Shown: one piece after another, positions 31,552-41,763 of the stretch
Layout: each line of letters begins with the position of its first letter
Numbering within the stretch: position 1 is the first letter of the stretch
Assembly: GCA_032718475.1 (NCBI GenBank)
Contig: JAUCBJ010002273.1
Coordinates: 1-64,000 of the forward strand
Source: Nemertoderma westbladi
Taxonomy: Eukaryota > Xenacoelomorpha > Nemertodermatida > Nemertodermatidae
DNA length: 64,000 nt
Direction of reading: 5' to 3'
Made by a program: the position numbers and the translations under genes
Notes under the pieces: generated by a model
Database searches by the model: none
What the model was told of the DNA's origin: nothing
The model's input: only the letters and a program-made list of their open reading frames with translations

Positions 31552-33075
31552 ATGGCATGTTTAGGAATACAACTCGTAATACTAATTGTAACTATTGTGA
31601 ACCTCAAAGGCGGAGAACCGTATATCATGAGGGATATGTTGAACTTGAAGAATAATCTTCTTACAGACTACTTTACAGAGATTAGACCGGTTAACAACCA
31701 ACACGACATTGTTTATGTTGATATGCAATTCCATATTGGAACAATTGTTGAGATCGATATTGTTGATTCTAGCATCTCTTTGACAACTTGGGTTAAATTC
31801 TCCTGGTTCGATGAAAATCTTTTTTGGGATCCGGCTGATTATGGTGGCATTTATGAACTCTCATTAAAACCACACGAGGTTTGGTCCCCTCATATAACCT
31901 TCTTGGGCGTAGTCCGACATTACCACGGAGACATTGTTGATTACATCACAGTTGATCACAGTGGACGGGTGGAATCCCATCATAGGTGGTCGCTCAAGGT
32001 TTCTCAAAACTTCACTGCAAAATATTTTCCATACGACATTCAAATGGTGAAGTTTATAATAGAATCGTGGACGTACAATGAGACGAAAGTCAAACTAAAT
32101 TGGGCCCAAAACATGATAGGTGCCGGAAATAACATAAAGTTTACCTCCAATGAGTGGCAATGGAAACAGGCGGTTGTAACTTCGACAAAATCTGCATATG
32201 TTTCAATTAACGGAGATGAGAATCCCACATTCTCTCAACTAGTATATGTTATGACGTTACATCGCAATCCTGATTTCTATTTTAAGACTATTATCTTTCC
32301 TTCTGTTGTTATCAGTACTATAATCCCTCTGCTGTTTGTTATACCAATTGAGAGCGGTAACAGAATCGGGCTCGCTAGTGGTCTATTTTTTTCGCAGATG
32401 GTCAACCTGGTGTTGGTGCAGGAATTTCTGCCACCGGCCTCCAAAGAAGAACCATTGCTATCTCAACTTTATTTCTTAAATGTAATAATCACCTTGATTT
32501 GCGTGACAGCGAGCATCGTCATAGAGCATATCCAAACCACAGTTGCAAAACATGTCGAGAAACAGGAAGAATATGCGAAAACAATAGACAATGGTTCACC
32601 CGAACCATCAGACGAAGAAAAGGCCAGTCAGAAAAATAACGAGAATAAAGGAAAAGACGCCATTAGAAACCGAAAAAAGTCGCAATTAAAAAGCCAAAAT
32701 AAAAAGGGAGGGAAATATAGAAAAAGGATAAATATAATTCGATACGCTGATCTGATAATGTTTATTATCTCAGCGATGTTTGTAATAGTTTCAAATAGTT
32801 GGACTTTGTATGTTTTGGAACCTCCAACTTCGGAAGCGTTGATCTCTGATCTTGCTGAAGAGATAGAGTCAAATGAAGCTGATCTGGGTAAATATGATGA
32901 CACTACGTCCTCCTATTATTATGATAACGGTGTGGGAGAAGGGTTGGTTACTACCCCAGGCGGATTCATTGTTTTCGACAACGGAGTTGAGGTTGGAAGA
33001 GACAACACCTTGCCTCTCTCATCTTACTCTATTGGGCTAATGGCGGCCGCGGTATATATTCGCGTAATTATATAA
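31552..33075 (+). CDS. Pentameric ligand-gated ion channel subunit lacking the Cys-loop cysteines
   Basis: 507 residues in one exon. Residues 1-20 look like a signal peptide. The extracellular domain carries receptor hallmarks: TTWVKFSWFDENLFWDP, VWSPHI, and YFPYDIQMVKF (158-168), the FPFDxQxC region. The two cysteines of the Cys-loop are replaced by Q152 and V166, exactly 13 residues apart. M1 starts near 243, M2 is IGLASGLFFSQMVNLVLVQE (1' to 20'), M3 is near 305-330, a basic loop follows, and M4 is at about 397-420. The M1-M2 linker SGNR has Asn where cation channels have Glu (-1'); position 9' is Phe instead of Leu; no PAR motif of anion channels is present, so selectivity is unclear. No vicinal cysteines in loop C. 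An unusual 85-residue acidic tail follows M4. Ligand unknown. Confidence 0.88.
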   Translation: MACLGIQLVILIVTIVNLKGGEPYIMRDMLNLKNNLLTDYFTEIRPVNNQHDIVYVDMQFHIGTIVEIDIVDSSISLTTWVKFSWFDENLFWDPADYGGIYELSLKPHEVWSPHITFLGVVRHYHGDIVDYITVDHSGRVESHHRWSLKVSQNFTAKYFPYDIQMVKFIIESWTYNETKVKLNWAQNMIGAGNNIKFTSNEWQWKQAVVTSTKSAYVSINGDENPTFSQLVYVMTLHRNPDFYFKTIIFPSVVISTIIPLLFVIPIESGNRIGLASGLFFSQMVNLVLVQEFLPPASKEEPLLSQLYFLNVIITLICVTASIVIEHIQTTVAKHVEKQEEYAKTIDNGSPEPSDEEKASQKNNENKGKDAIRNRKKSQLKSQNKKGGKYRKRINIIRYADLIMFIISAMFVIVSNSWTLYVLEPPTSEALISDLAEEIESNEADLGKYDDTTSSYYYDNGVGEGLVTTPGGFIVFDNGVEVGRDNTLPLSSYSIGLMAAAVYIRVII

Positions 33076-33140
33076 TGAGGACATTCAGCTAAACAATACA
33101 AAGTAGCCGAACTATTAATATATGTTCCGGTATATAAACT

Positions 33141-35260
33141 AGGGCAGTTGCCCCACGAAGTAAATTGCCCCATGAGCTCAATTGCTCCACCAGGTCAAAT
33201 TGCCCCACGAAGTAAATTGCCCCATGAGCTCAATTGCCCCACGAGGTCAAATTGCCCCACGAGGACAATTATCCTACGATGACCATTGTCACACGAGGTC
33301 AATTGCCCCGTGAATTCTACTGCCCCACGAGGTCAAATTGCCCCACGAGGACAATTGCCCCACGAGGACAATTGCCCCAAGAAGTCAATTGCCCCACGAT
33401 GAGAATTGCTCCACGAGATCAATTGCCCTACGAGGTCAAAATGCCCCACGAGGACAATTGCCCCACGAGGACAATTTCCCCACGAGGACAATTATCCCAC
33501 GAGGACAATTCTCCAACAAGGTCAATTGCCCCATGAATTCAACTGGCCCACGAGGTTAAATTGCCCCACGAGGACAATTGCCCCACGAGGTCAATTGCCC
33601 CACGAGGACAATTGCTCCACGAGATCAATTGCCCCACGAGGTCAAATTGCCCCACGAGGACAATTATCCCACGAGGACCATTGTCCCACGAGGTCAATTG
33701 CCCCATGAATTTAACTGCCCCACGAGGTCAAATTGCCCCACGAGGACAATTACCCCACGAGGACAATTGCCCCACGAGGACAATTGCCCCACGAGCTCAA
33801 TTGCCCTTCGAGGTCAAGTGCACCCTGAGTTCCATTGCCCCACGAGGTCAAATTGCCCCACGCGGACAATTATCACACGAGGACAATTGTCCTACGAGGT
33901 CAATTGCCCCATGAGTCCAAATTGCCCAACGAGGACAATTATCCTACGCGGACAATTGCCCTAAGAGGTCAATTGCTCCATGAGTTCAACAGCCTCACGG
34001 GGTCAAACTGCCCCACGAGGACAATTGCCCCACGAGGACAATTGTCCCACGAGGTCAATTGCCCCATGAATTCAACTGCCCCACGAGGTCAAATTGCCCC
34101 ACAAGGACAATTGCCCCATGAGGTCATTTGTCTCACGAGGACAATTGCTCCACGAGATCAATTGCCTCACGAGGTCAAATTGTCCCACGAGGACAATTGC
34201 CCCACGAGGTCAATAGCACCATGCGTTCAATTGCCCCGCGAAGTCAAATTGTCCCACGAGGATAATTATCCCACGCGGACAATTGCACCACGAGGTCAAT
34301 TGCCCCATGAGTTAAATTGCCCCACGAGGTCAATTGCCCCATGAGTTAAATTGCCCCACGAGGTCAAATTGCCCCACGTGGACAATTATCCCACGCGGAC
34401 AATTGCCCAACGAGGTCAATTGCCCCATGAGTTCAACTTCCCCACGGGGTCAAATTGCCCCACGAAGACAATTGCTCCACGAGATCAATTGGCCCATGTG
34501 TTCAATTGCCCCATGAGGTCAAATTGCCCCACGAGGACAATTATCCCACGAGGTCAATTGCCCCATGAATTCAACTGCCCCACGAGGTCACATTGCCCCA
34601 CGAGGACAATAGCCCCACGAGGTCAATTGTCCTACGAGGACAATCGCTCCACGAGATCAATTGCCCCACGAGATCAATTGCCCCACGAGGTCAAATTGCC
34701 CCACGAGGACAATTGCCCCACGAGCACAATTGCCCCACGAGATCAATTGCCCCCCCCCCCCCCCCCCCCGAGGACAATTGCGCCCACGAGGACAATTATC
34801 CCACGCACTCCAATGCCCCACGAGGTCAAATTGCCCCACGAGGACAATTATCCCACGCGGACAATTGTCCCACGAGGTCAATTACCCCATGAGTTCAATT
34901 GCCCGTCGAGGTCAATTGACACCATGACTTCAATTGCCCCACGAGGTCAAATTGCCCCACGAGGACAATTACCCACGCGGATAATTGCCCCACGAGGTAA
35001 TTTTCCCCATGAGTTCAACTGCCCCACGGGGTCAAATTGCCCCACGAGGACAATTGCTCCACGAGATCAATTGGCCCATAAGTTCAATTGCCCCCTGAGG
35101 TCAAATTTCCCCACGAGGACAATGGTCCCACGGGGACAATTTCCCCGGGAGATCAATTGCACCACGAGGACAATTTCCCCACGAGATCAATTGCCCCATG
35201 AGGACAATTTCCCCACGAGATCAATTACCCCCAAGGAAAACTGAACTGCCCCCAAACAAT
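33141..35260. repeat. 17-bp minisatellite behind the channel gene
   Basis: About 120 tandem copies of CCCCACGAGGACAATTG and variants (GAGGTCAATTG, GAGTTCAATTG, 18-bp forms with an extra A). It starts 66 bp after the channel stop codon. Frames such as LPHEVNCPTRTIAPRGQ are read-through of 17 x 3 bp. A poly-C run interrupts it at 34751-34769. Confidence 0.95.
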
Positions 35261-36303
35261 TGCTACCCAGTTAGCTACCCTTGGACCAAAATTTAATTTA
35301 GAGAAGCACATTAGAACCAATATTTCCGCAAAGATTTTCTATAGTGCATGATTTATTATTTTTAGTCGCCAACCACCTCTGAATCTGTGTAATTAATACT
35401 TTCCTATTGTTATAGCATCTACGCGCAGTTTCTATAGTAACGTAACCAACAATTATCGTTAAATAAGTTAAGTTATCGTAATTAATATTACTTCAATTCG
35501 ATAGATTTATTTGTTCTGCACTAATAAAATAGAATAACATGTCCAAAAAATATAGTAAGGATTTTATTTGTGAATAAACCCAATGAAATGTGAACGAAAT
35601 TTACAACTTTAACGCCGTTTTTCCCCAAATAGTGTTTCTAATAGGTTATACTTGGAGGACTTGACAGCAGATTATGTATAGGTCTTGGCCTATAGAGATT
35701 TAAGATGCTATTTATTTCAGTTGTGTTGCTACTATTATTGTAGTACTTGTTTATCACGGTATTATAATTGAAAATATTAATATACGGCATTTTTATATTA
35801 ATATTAATAATATTTTATATATAATATTATGTCAATTTTTGGGGTCTATAAATTTGAAAGGCGAGCTTATATTCCCCCGTTTATTAGATAAGCTGCGTTA
35901 ATAAGCTTCCTATATTAATATTGTACCAGAAAAAATGACAAATATCCGTTACTCAGGAAGCTAAATTGGTAACTAAATAGTGCGGCTCGATTCAGTCAAT
36001 CGACTCGACAGTCATTGGGCTAAAGTCTGTCTGCACCAACCCCCAAACTCAACAAATAGACCTTGTTGCTATGTAGAATCAATGTTGCTGCTGAGAAAAC
36101 TTGAAAGTGAATGTGATCGGCATTATTCATTTTGATACAGACGTTTTGGGGTAATAGCAAGCAAGATATTGCAGATATAATCAAAACAATTTAGTTCGGA
36201 TGAATTGCGCTAAGAGAGTTAGAGGCCCTGCGCCTAAATTAAAAAAAAATAGATTTAATAAAATTAATATTAATTTCTAGTTAGAATAAAGTAAACCACT
36301 AAC
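35261..36303. other. Intergenic, AT-rich
   Basis: No frame over 60 codons and no recognised repeat. Confidence 0.5.
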
Positions 36304-36612
36304 CGGTATAGTACCGGTACTGTATACAGTACCGGTACTATATACAGTACCGGTACTGTATACAGTACCGGTACTATATACAGTACCGGTACTATATACA
36401 GTACCGGTACTGTATATAGTACCGGTACTGTATATAGTACCGGTACTGTATATAGTACCGGTACTGTATATAGTACCGGTACTGTATATAGTACCGGTAC
36501 TGTATATAGTACCGGTACTGTATACAGTACCGGTACTGTATACAGTACCGGTACTGTATATAGTACCGGTACTGTATATAGTACCGGTACTGTATATAGT
36601 ACCGGTACCGGC
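36304..36612. repeat. Palindromic 18-bp ACCGGTAC array
   Basis: About 17 copies of ACCGGTACTGTATATAGT. Each unit is largely self-complementary (AGTACCGGTACT and GTATATAC/GTATACAG), so the array reads almost the same on both strands. Confidence 0.93.
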
Positions 36613-36751
36613 CTAGTGGTGAACGTAGTAATTTCTTATTTAAACTGACGATATACTACCTTTTTGTTTTTTCTCTATATATTTTAATAGTTTCCGTAAA
36701 AAATAAATTATAGGAAAATCAGACGAAAATAACTGTAGCTTAGAAGGATAG

Positions 36752-36982
36752 ATGGAAGAGCCGAACAAATATAGTTGTTATTTTGTAAATCTCCGATACA
36801 AAAACGGTTCCACCCAATACAGTAATAAAGCGATAGGAATGAACACCGTTGTGTTTCCCTTAAGAGACATCTACAACGCAATTGTTTGTGAGGAAGATAA
36901 TTATATAACACGAGGATTTAAAAACTTGGTGGTAACTGATTTAATTGTTAGGCTAATCAATCCGGTGTTACTGGCGGCGTAG
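36752..36982 (+). CDS. Small hypothetical ORF (76 aa)
   Basis: Not recognised. It starts at an ATG, has ordinary amino-acid composition (MEEPNKYSCYFVNLRYKNGS...), no signal peptide, and AATAAA occurs 25 bp after the stop. Single-exon status and length cannot separate a real small gene from chance. It lies tail to tail with SSR3. Confidence 0.25.
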   Translation: MEEPNKYSCYFVNLRYKNGSTQYSNKAIGMNTVVFPLRDIYNAIVCEEDNYITRGFKNLVVTDLIVRLINPVLLAA

Positions 36983-37180
36983 CACCAACAACTTCGATGT
37001 ATAATATAGAAATAAATCTTCTTTACTCAACTACTGAACTAACAGCAACAAACATAATAAATAAAATATCTTTCTGTCAACGTCTCTATCTAACCCGCAA
37101 CCACGCGTTACCTTAACTACAAACTGCCTTACACCCGGACCGTCTGACCCATCAACTTCTAGCGGTTGGCGATACGGGAA

Positions 37181-37750
37181 CTAACGGGAACCGGTAGATA
37201 ACAACGCAAGTAAACCCGAAGAGGAAGCCACAGACAAGATGTAGTTAAAGTTGGGGTTGAACGATCGGAGAAGATAGAAGCTAAAGAGTATGATGAGGAA
37301 GATGTACAAGGTGTTGTTGTAGAAGATGGCGAAAGAAGTGGATTCGAACTCGGCAACTTCGTTCTTCTTCCAGAGGATTCGCTCGTCTTTCTCTTTCTTC
37401 GGCATCTTCTTGTCATCCGGAATCGATTTGAGCACCTCGCGAGCCACTGCATCCTCGCGTTTCTGCGCGAATTTGTGCTTGAGCACAAACTTGCTGTTCC
37501 TGTAGGCGAAACTCACCAGCCAGGTCGAGACTAAGGTCATGATGACCCATAGGATTCCGAATTCTAGCGGTTCCATTTGGTGGATTTTCCAGAACAGCCA
37601 CAACGGGATCGTGGAGACGATCAACGCGTTCACATAGAAGAATATCGACGATTTAAACGTCACATTGCGGGAGAAATCCTGCAATAATAGCTCCTCTTCT
37701 TTTGTAATTTTTTGTTGTTTGGTGGTTTTTGAAGCAGCCGTAACAGTCAT
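37181..37750 (-). CDS. SSR3: Translocon-associated protein subunit gamma (TRAP-gamma)
   Basis: 189 residues in one exon; the human protein is 185. TRAP-gamma is a four-pass ER membrane protein of the TRAP complex beside the Sec61 channel and helps translocate and fold secretory proteins. Conserved blocks are [10 protein letters not shown] (21-30), [13 protein letters not shown] (71-83), [15 protein letters not shown] (88-102), [19 protein letters not shown] (118-136), FYNNTLY (143-149) and the C-terminus [14 protein letters not shown]. Hydrophobic segments lie at about 36-54, 64-83, 140-161 and 169-186, with a charged cytosolic loop between the second and third. The start ATG at 37750 fits the vertebrate N-terminal length within a few residues. 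No truncation seen. Confidence 0.96.
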   Translation of the reverse strand: MTVTAASKTTKQQKITKEEELLLQDFSRNVTFKSSIFFYVNALIVSTIPLWLFWKIHQMEPLEFGILWVIMTLVSTWLVSFAYRNSKFVLKHKFAQKREDAVAREVLKSIPDDKKMPKKEKDERILWKKNEVAEFESTSFAIFYNNTLYIFLIILFSFYLLRSFNPNFNYILSVASSSGLLALLSTGSR

Positions 37751-37998
37751 TTTAACAGCAACAGTCTGACAGTAGGCCTACCAGTTCCGTAAATTTCGAA
37801 ATTCGCTTCAACAGTCGAAAAAGTGCCAATAGAACAGTACAGAAGTACAGTAGAAGTTCTTAGTACAGTAGCCTAGTATCGTACAATGCCAGGAGTCAGT
37901 AGAGCAGTACCGGTACCAATCAGCCAAATACAGCAGTCAGGCAGTTCTACCGACAGACCGATTACAGATTAGGCCTACTGGATTATATTATTTATTTA
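37751..37998 (-). promoter_or_regulatory. SSR3 upstream region
   Basis: About 250 bp to the MITE at 38001. No clear core motifs. Presumed promoter by position only. Confidence 0.3.
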
Positions 37999-38000
37999 TA

Positions 38001-38918
38001 CCGGTGTAACAGGAAAATATGCCCCCCCGGGAAATGTGCCCGGGGGGGCATATTTTCCTAGGAAAAAATGCCCCCCCGGGCAAATTTCCCTAGGAAAAAA
38101 TGCCCCCCCTTAGGAAATTATGCCCCCTCTGAATTATACAATAAACAAAACTTATTACTACTAAAACTTACAAAAATTATACAAAACAATAAACAGTCAC
38201 TTTACCAAATGAAGGAAAGGAGCAGGTTACAGAGGCATGCCTTTCTAACCAAAACAATAAACGATCATTTAACTAATTGATGGAAAGGAGCAGGTTACAG
38301 AGGCGGGATTTTCTATCCAAAACAATAAACAGTCACTTTAGCAAATCAGGGAAAGGAGCAGGTTACAGAGACGGGATTTTCTAACCAAAACAATAAACGA
38401 TAACATTACCAATTGAGAGAAAGGAGCAGGTTACAGAGGCGGGATTTTCTAACCAAAACAATAAACAATCACTTTACCAAATCAGGGAAAGGAGCAGGTT
38501 ACAGACTTAAAAAAGCTTGGAGCTGCTCGGCGCCCACACAACACCACACACTCGCACTGCTGTTATACCAGTACTTTACTACAGTAGCCTACTGACTTAG
38601 ATACTTCAGTATGCTGTTCTACATCCCTTACTGCCTTACCTGCTTACCTACCGGCAGACCGGTACCGTACTATTCTTCCAACTATTACAAGTTCTGCAGT
38701 TGGTAGATTAAAAGTGGCTACCAGCAGACCGGTATCGTACCAGTTTTCAGACTTTTGAGGGGGGCAAATTTTCCTGAGGGGAGGCATTATTTCCTAAGGA
38801 GAAAATGCCCCCCCGGGCTAAATTTCCTAGGAAAAATTGCCCGGGGGGACATAATATCCTAGGAAATAATGCCCCGGGGGGCATATTCTAGGGGGGGCTG
38901 ATTTCCTTGTGACACCGG
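38001..38918. mobile_element. 918-bp MITE with TA target site and internal 62-bp repeats
   Basis: The ends TA|CCGGTGTAACAGGAAA and TTTCCTTGTGACACCGG|TA are inverted repeats flanked by TA, as in Tc1/mariner-type insertions. Next to each end are palindromic GCCCCCCCGGG/CCTAGGAAA blocks. The middle has five tandem units of about 62 bp (GGAAAGGAGCAGGTTACAGA, then AACCAAAACAATAAAC). The ORFs in it are repeat read-through. Confidence 0.8.
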
Positions 38919-38920
38919 TA

Positions 38921-41763
38921 CGTCACTTGGGCATACAGGAACAGGACAGATCAGCACATCGCTTGTTGCACGTTCTGACTTTTTTCTCTATTTTACCGTG
39001 AGTAAAAATGAAGCAATGAAAGGCGTTGTGTAAAGTAGTTTTGTGTAAAGCGCTTGTCGCACTTTAAAACATAATTGTACAAAAAATGGCACCCCCCAAC
39101 GCCAACCACAACCAATTAACGAGATATCAGTAATACCAGGTTTCAGTTTTGATTTAGTCAATAACTGTCCTTATTCGAATACAAAGACTGCCATGAGAAC
39201 TGGACTTCAAGCATAATGCAGTAACTGAATAAGTAGACCTTATAACCAGAAAATTATCGCAACTACGGCCCGCGTACTTCGACCCTACAGACAGAACATA
39301 TTCACTGCTATAGGAACAGGATACTATCTCAGCGAATTACTTTGATACATTTTTTTTATCATTTATCAAGTTGCCTTTCTAATCACAATAACACAGTACC
39401 GTATCTTTTGTGCGCATTAATCATGGAATCACAAAATGTAGGTATCGGAAATATAAATTTTTGTCACTAAAAATTAATTATTGACCTTATATTAACTATT
39501 CTGACCGAATGCAGACGCGAAGCACGAGCGAAGCGAGTGACTAGTGTTAAGGAGTTATTTCAGCACAACAGCATGTAACGAAAGAAATTATGCCACAAAA
39601 TAACACGAATATTATCCTCTCTCGAAACGTCGCAATATACTCGGAGGCTCTCCCTATCCCATGTTTAATTAAATATAGTAAGATTTAGGATTAAAAATAG
39701 TGAGTGATAGAAAGACTTTCTATCACAAGAACTTTCCATCTCTAAAATTCGGTTTAGGAATCTTAGGAATCGAAAGTCTTTCAAAACTCATTCTTGCATT
39801 CCAGTGTTTTTGTACAAATGTAAGAGAGACAAAGTGGATCTCTTCGGCATATTCGGGCCGCATATTACCAATTTGGGTGTCGTTTCAGCCTATTTTAACA
39901 AATAAACTAAATTAAGTAACACAGTTTAAAGTAAAATGTTTACTTCTAGGCACTAATTTTTCAATATTAATTTAACATTAACCCTATGAGAAGGCTGAAA
40001 CGAAATTGGCTTTTTGCATTCGGGCCATGTTATTGTTATTTGTTTTGCTTGTAATATAGCTGATTACGGAGGGGGGGGGGGGGGGGGGGGGGTGGTGGTT
40101 GATATGAGTATTAAATTATAAACATGCTGCATTATTAAAATGTAATGTTCTAGAATTAATATCTAGTAAGCAGGTAAACACTGTAAAATCAATGCAGATA
40201 TGAATAACTACAACTATAATAATACTAATCAACTCTCACTACTTAACGCTAAAAATATGCTATAAAAATACTTCAAATTGCATTTCGTGTTAAAGAAGAA
40301 AAATAATTAAATGTAATTGTAAAATTAAGTTGAAATTTCCTTGAAAAACATTTAAAAATCGATGTATTTGTTTGGAAGACACATTTTCGTAACGTTCTTA
40401 CAAACGGAAGAATTGTTTATCGTTATTAAGATATTTGAATTATTAGTAAATTACAGGAAAAACTTAAAAAAGTGCAAATATAACCCCAGCCACAGAACAC
40501 AATGAATTCTAAAGATTATCAAATACTTATTGTACTAAAAATATATAGTGAAATAATATGTAAGTAAATAATATTGCTAATTACAAATAAAACCAGTTCA
40601 TTATGAAACATTAATAATTCATTTTGGAAAAAAAAACTAATTTAAATAAAAATAAAATTACAGAGTTGTGAGGCATTAAACATATCGAAACCATAAGGAG
40701 AGTTAATCATTACTAATTAAAATTGATTTATCCACTGTATTTGTTGGTCAGCCATATCCATATCTCTTTATAATTTTAAATATATTTCTAGAATGACTTT
40801 ATACATTGATTAAAAATATAAACGTCAAATTTAATTAACTTAAATTACAATATGAAAATGAAACTAACAATATATAACTATCAATCATCAAACTTAGTGT
40901 ATCACTGTGAAACAACTAAACTAAAGGAAGTTATCATTCTTTACGGCTTAAAAGTTATTGACCGAACCAATTAAATCGTCATAATTAAAAAACAAATTAT
41001 TATAAAATAACCAATAATATTTTAATAAGTAAATATGTCGTATCCAAACATACAAGTTATAGAAATTAGATTTTATGATCACGTTATTGGGGACTAGGAA
41101 GCACTGAGATTGTTGTAACAATAATCATTAATTTTGGGTTTTAGATTTAAAAAAAATATCGCAGATATACAAAATAAAGGGACATGCTTAACCTAGAAAC
41201 ATGCTGTAATTATGTATGTACAATTAATACTACTAATAATACAGATTGTAAAAACAATAAAAATGACAAGATTATATAAAATAAAACTAAATTTAATTTA
41301 GCAATATTTAAAAAACGAAAACAGGAAGATATTTTAAATGCATTGATAAATCGCACTCATCCCCAAACCGCAATAAACAATCATATTAAAGTGTTGCATA
41401 GGTTATAATAATTGATGAAAGACTTGGCACTTATGGCCTAATAAATGTGGCAATAATTATTTTTGTGTTGTTGGTCAACAACAGCAAAATACTTTAATAA
41501 CATGAAGCGCACAACATTTACATCACAGTACATCCAAATTTGTGAACAACTTAAATAAATAAATCTCACTTTTAGTGTTTAGTTGACGAATTTTTAGGTA
41601 AAAACAAGTTATGATAACTTTCGATTCAATGCAAAGTTTCAAAAATGCAAAATGCCACATATCAATAAAGTGCTGAATAACTGAGGCAGTGAGTGTTCGA
41701 AAATTATAAAACTAAATAAAATTATAAATCATTAACTTCGGGATACAAAAAATGTTTACTGTA
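38921..41763. other. AT-rich intergenic region, probably including the Mastermind-like 3' UTR
   Basis: No supported gene. The 1.7 kb directly left of 41764 are evenly AT-rich with several TTTATT (minus-strand AATAAA) sites and would fit a long 3' untranslated region. A pure G run lies at 40071-40091. Confidence 0.4.

Noticed and set aside
33234-35244. Plus-strand frames such as PHEVNCPTRTIAPRGQ repeats
   Set aside because: Read-through of the 17-bp minisatellite in three frames; no start or domain.
33141-35260. CRISPR-like regular repeats
   Set aside because: Repeats are contiguous without unique spacers, and the sequence is from an animal genome.
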